Assembly: GCA_030698575.1 (NCBI GenBank)
Contig: JAUYMQ010000639.1
Span: 1 to 5,122 of the forward strand
Length of the DNA stretch: 5,122 bases
Direction of reading: 5' to 3'
Source: Deltaproteobacteria bacterium
GTDB taxonomy: Bacteria; JAUYMQ01
This document shows positions 4,932 to 5,122 of this stretch, piece by piece. Each line of letters begins with the position of its first letter. The stretch's first letter is position 1. The position numbers were made by a program, and so were the translations under genes. Below the pieces are notes generated by a model. It had not been told where the DNA came from and did no database searches. It worked only from the letters and a program-made list of their open reading frames with translations.

Positions 4932-5122
4932 TTATGGAAGGGACCCGGGGCCTCGCCCGGAACGAATGCGAATGAAAAGCGACTCGAGCAGCCGGGCGGC
5001 GGCGCGGCGGCGGAGCTTTCCAAGGGCCGTGCGCGGAAGGCTCTCCACGAAGCGGATCGAACGGGGAGTCTTGTAGCGGGCGAGCAGCCCGCCGCAGTGA
5101 TCGAGAAGCGCGGCCGCGTCGA
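4932..5122 (-). CDS. C-terminal end of an AMP-forming acyl-CoA/acyl-ACP synthetase (5' part outside window)
   Basis: The minus strand from 5120 down to the TAA at 4932-4934 encodes 62 residues that match the end of the AMP-binding enzyme C-terminal domain. Fragment residues 12-20 are LLARYKTPR, then IRFVESLPRT, then ALGKLRRR. The PRT-x2-GK motif carries the lysine (fragment Lys35) that in this superfamily contacts the substrate during adenylation. These enzymes activate carboxylic acids as acyl-AMP and pass them to CoA, or in some members to ACP. An Arg/Gly-rich tail of about 15 residues follows the domain. The gene shares the FAS operon's strand but is separated from it by the oppositely oriented tetR gene, so it is not in the same transcript. 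The superfamily call is firm; fatty-acid specificity is suggested only by context. Confidence 0.82.
   Translation of the reverse strand, partial: DAAALLDHCGGLLARYKTPRSIRFVESLPRTALGKLRRRAAARLLESLFIRIRSGRGPGSLP

Noticed and set aside
4736-5076. Open frames of 61-95 codons on both strands around the tetR-ligase gap
   Set aside because: They are in different frames from the ligase C-terminus, which matches a known domain, and their products are Arg/Gly/Ser/Pro-rich without features.

Overview
The window is GC-rich DNA, apart from an AT-rich patch near 4030-4157. It carries a tightly packed type II fatty-acid synthesis (FAS II) operon on the minus strand, a divergent TetR-family regulator gene, and at the right edge the tail of an acyl-CoA-synthetase-type gene. 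The high GC content, GTG starts and Shine-Dalgarno (SD) sites suggest a high-GC bacterium, probably proteobacterial or a relative such as the delta/Myxococcota groups. The sequence alone does not fix the taxon.

Layout, in minus-strand transcription order from 4014 down to 1: malonyl-CoA:ACP transacylase (FabD family, 4014-3064), enoyl-ACP reductase-like SDR (FabI/FabL type, 3067-2123), beta-ketoacyl-ACP synthase III (FabH type, 2122-1133), 3-hydroxyacyl-ACP dehydratase (FabA type, 1129-533), and 3-oxoacyl-ACP reductase (FabG type, 526 to beyond position 1). The four junctions are a 4-bp GTGA overlap, direct abutment (TAGATG), a 3-nt gap and a 6-nt gap, so the genes are almost certainly co-transcribed and translationally coupled. 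Together they supply malonyl loading, initiation/condensation and all three beta-carbon processing steps. No elongating ketosynthase (FabB/FabF) and no acyl carrier protein are visible; they may lie past the left edge.

The 143-bp divergent intergenic region (4015-4157) holds a good sigma70-like promoter for the operon (TTGACA, 17 nt, CATCAT). An imperfect operator-like palindrome covers its -35 box. There is also a weaker candidate promoter for the regulator, a perfect 6-bp inverted repeat just before the regulator start, and a small hairpin that would enclose the SD of fabD. The TetR protein (4158-4793) is the natural candidate to bind here and control the operon, perhaps in response to an acyl-CoA or acyl-ACP.

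The right end (4932-5122, minus strand) encodes the last 62 residues of an AMP-forming acyl-CoA/acyl-ACP ligase. The 138 bp between it and tetR (4794-4931) has a short direct repeat and a small stem but no convincing terminator. Several enzymes depart from E. coli housekeeping forms: a 50-residue insertion in the enoyl reductase, a 19-residue insertion in the KAS III, and loss of the usual catalytic Asn in the FabG-like protein. With the dedicated regulator, this suggests a secondary, specialised fatty-acid pathway rather than the main cell FAS. That last point is inference.
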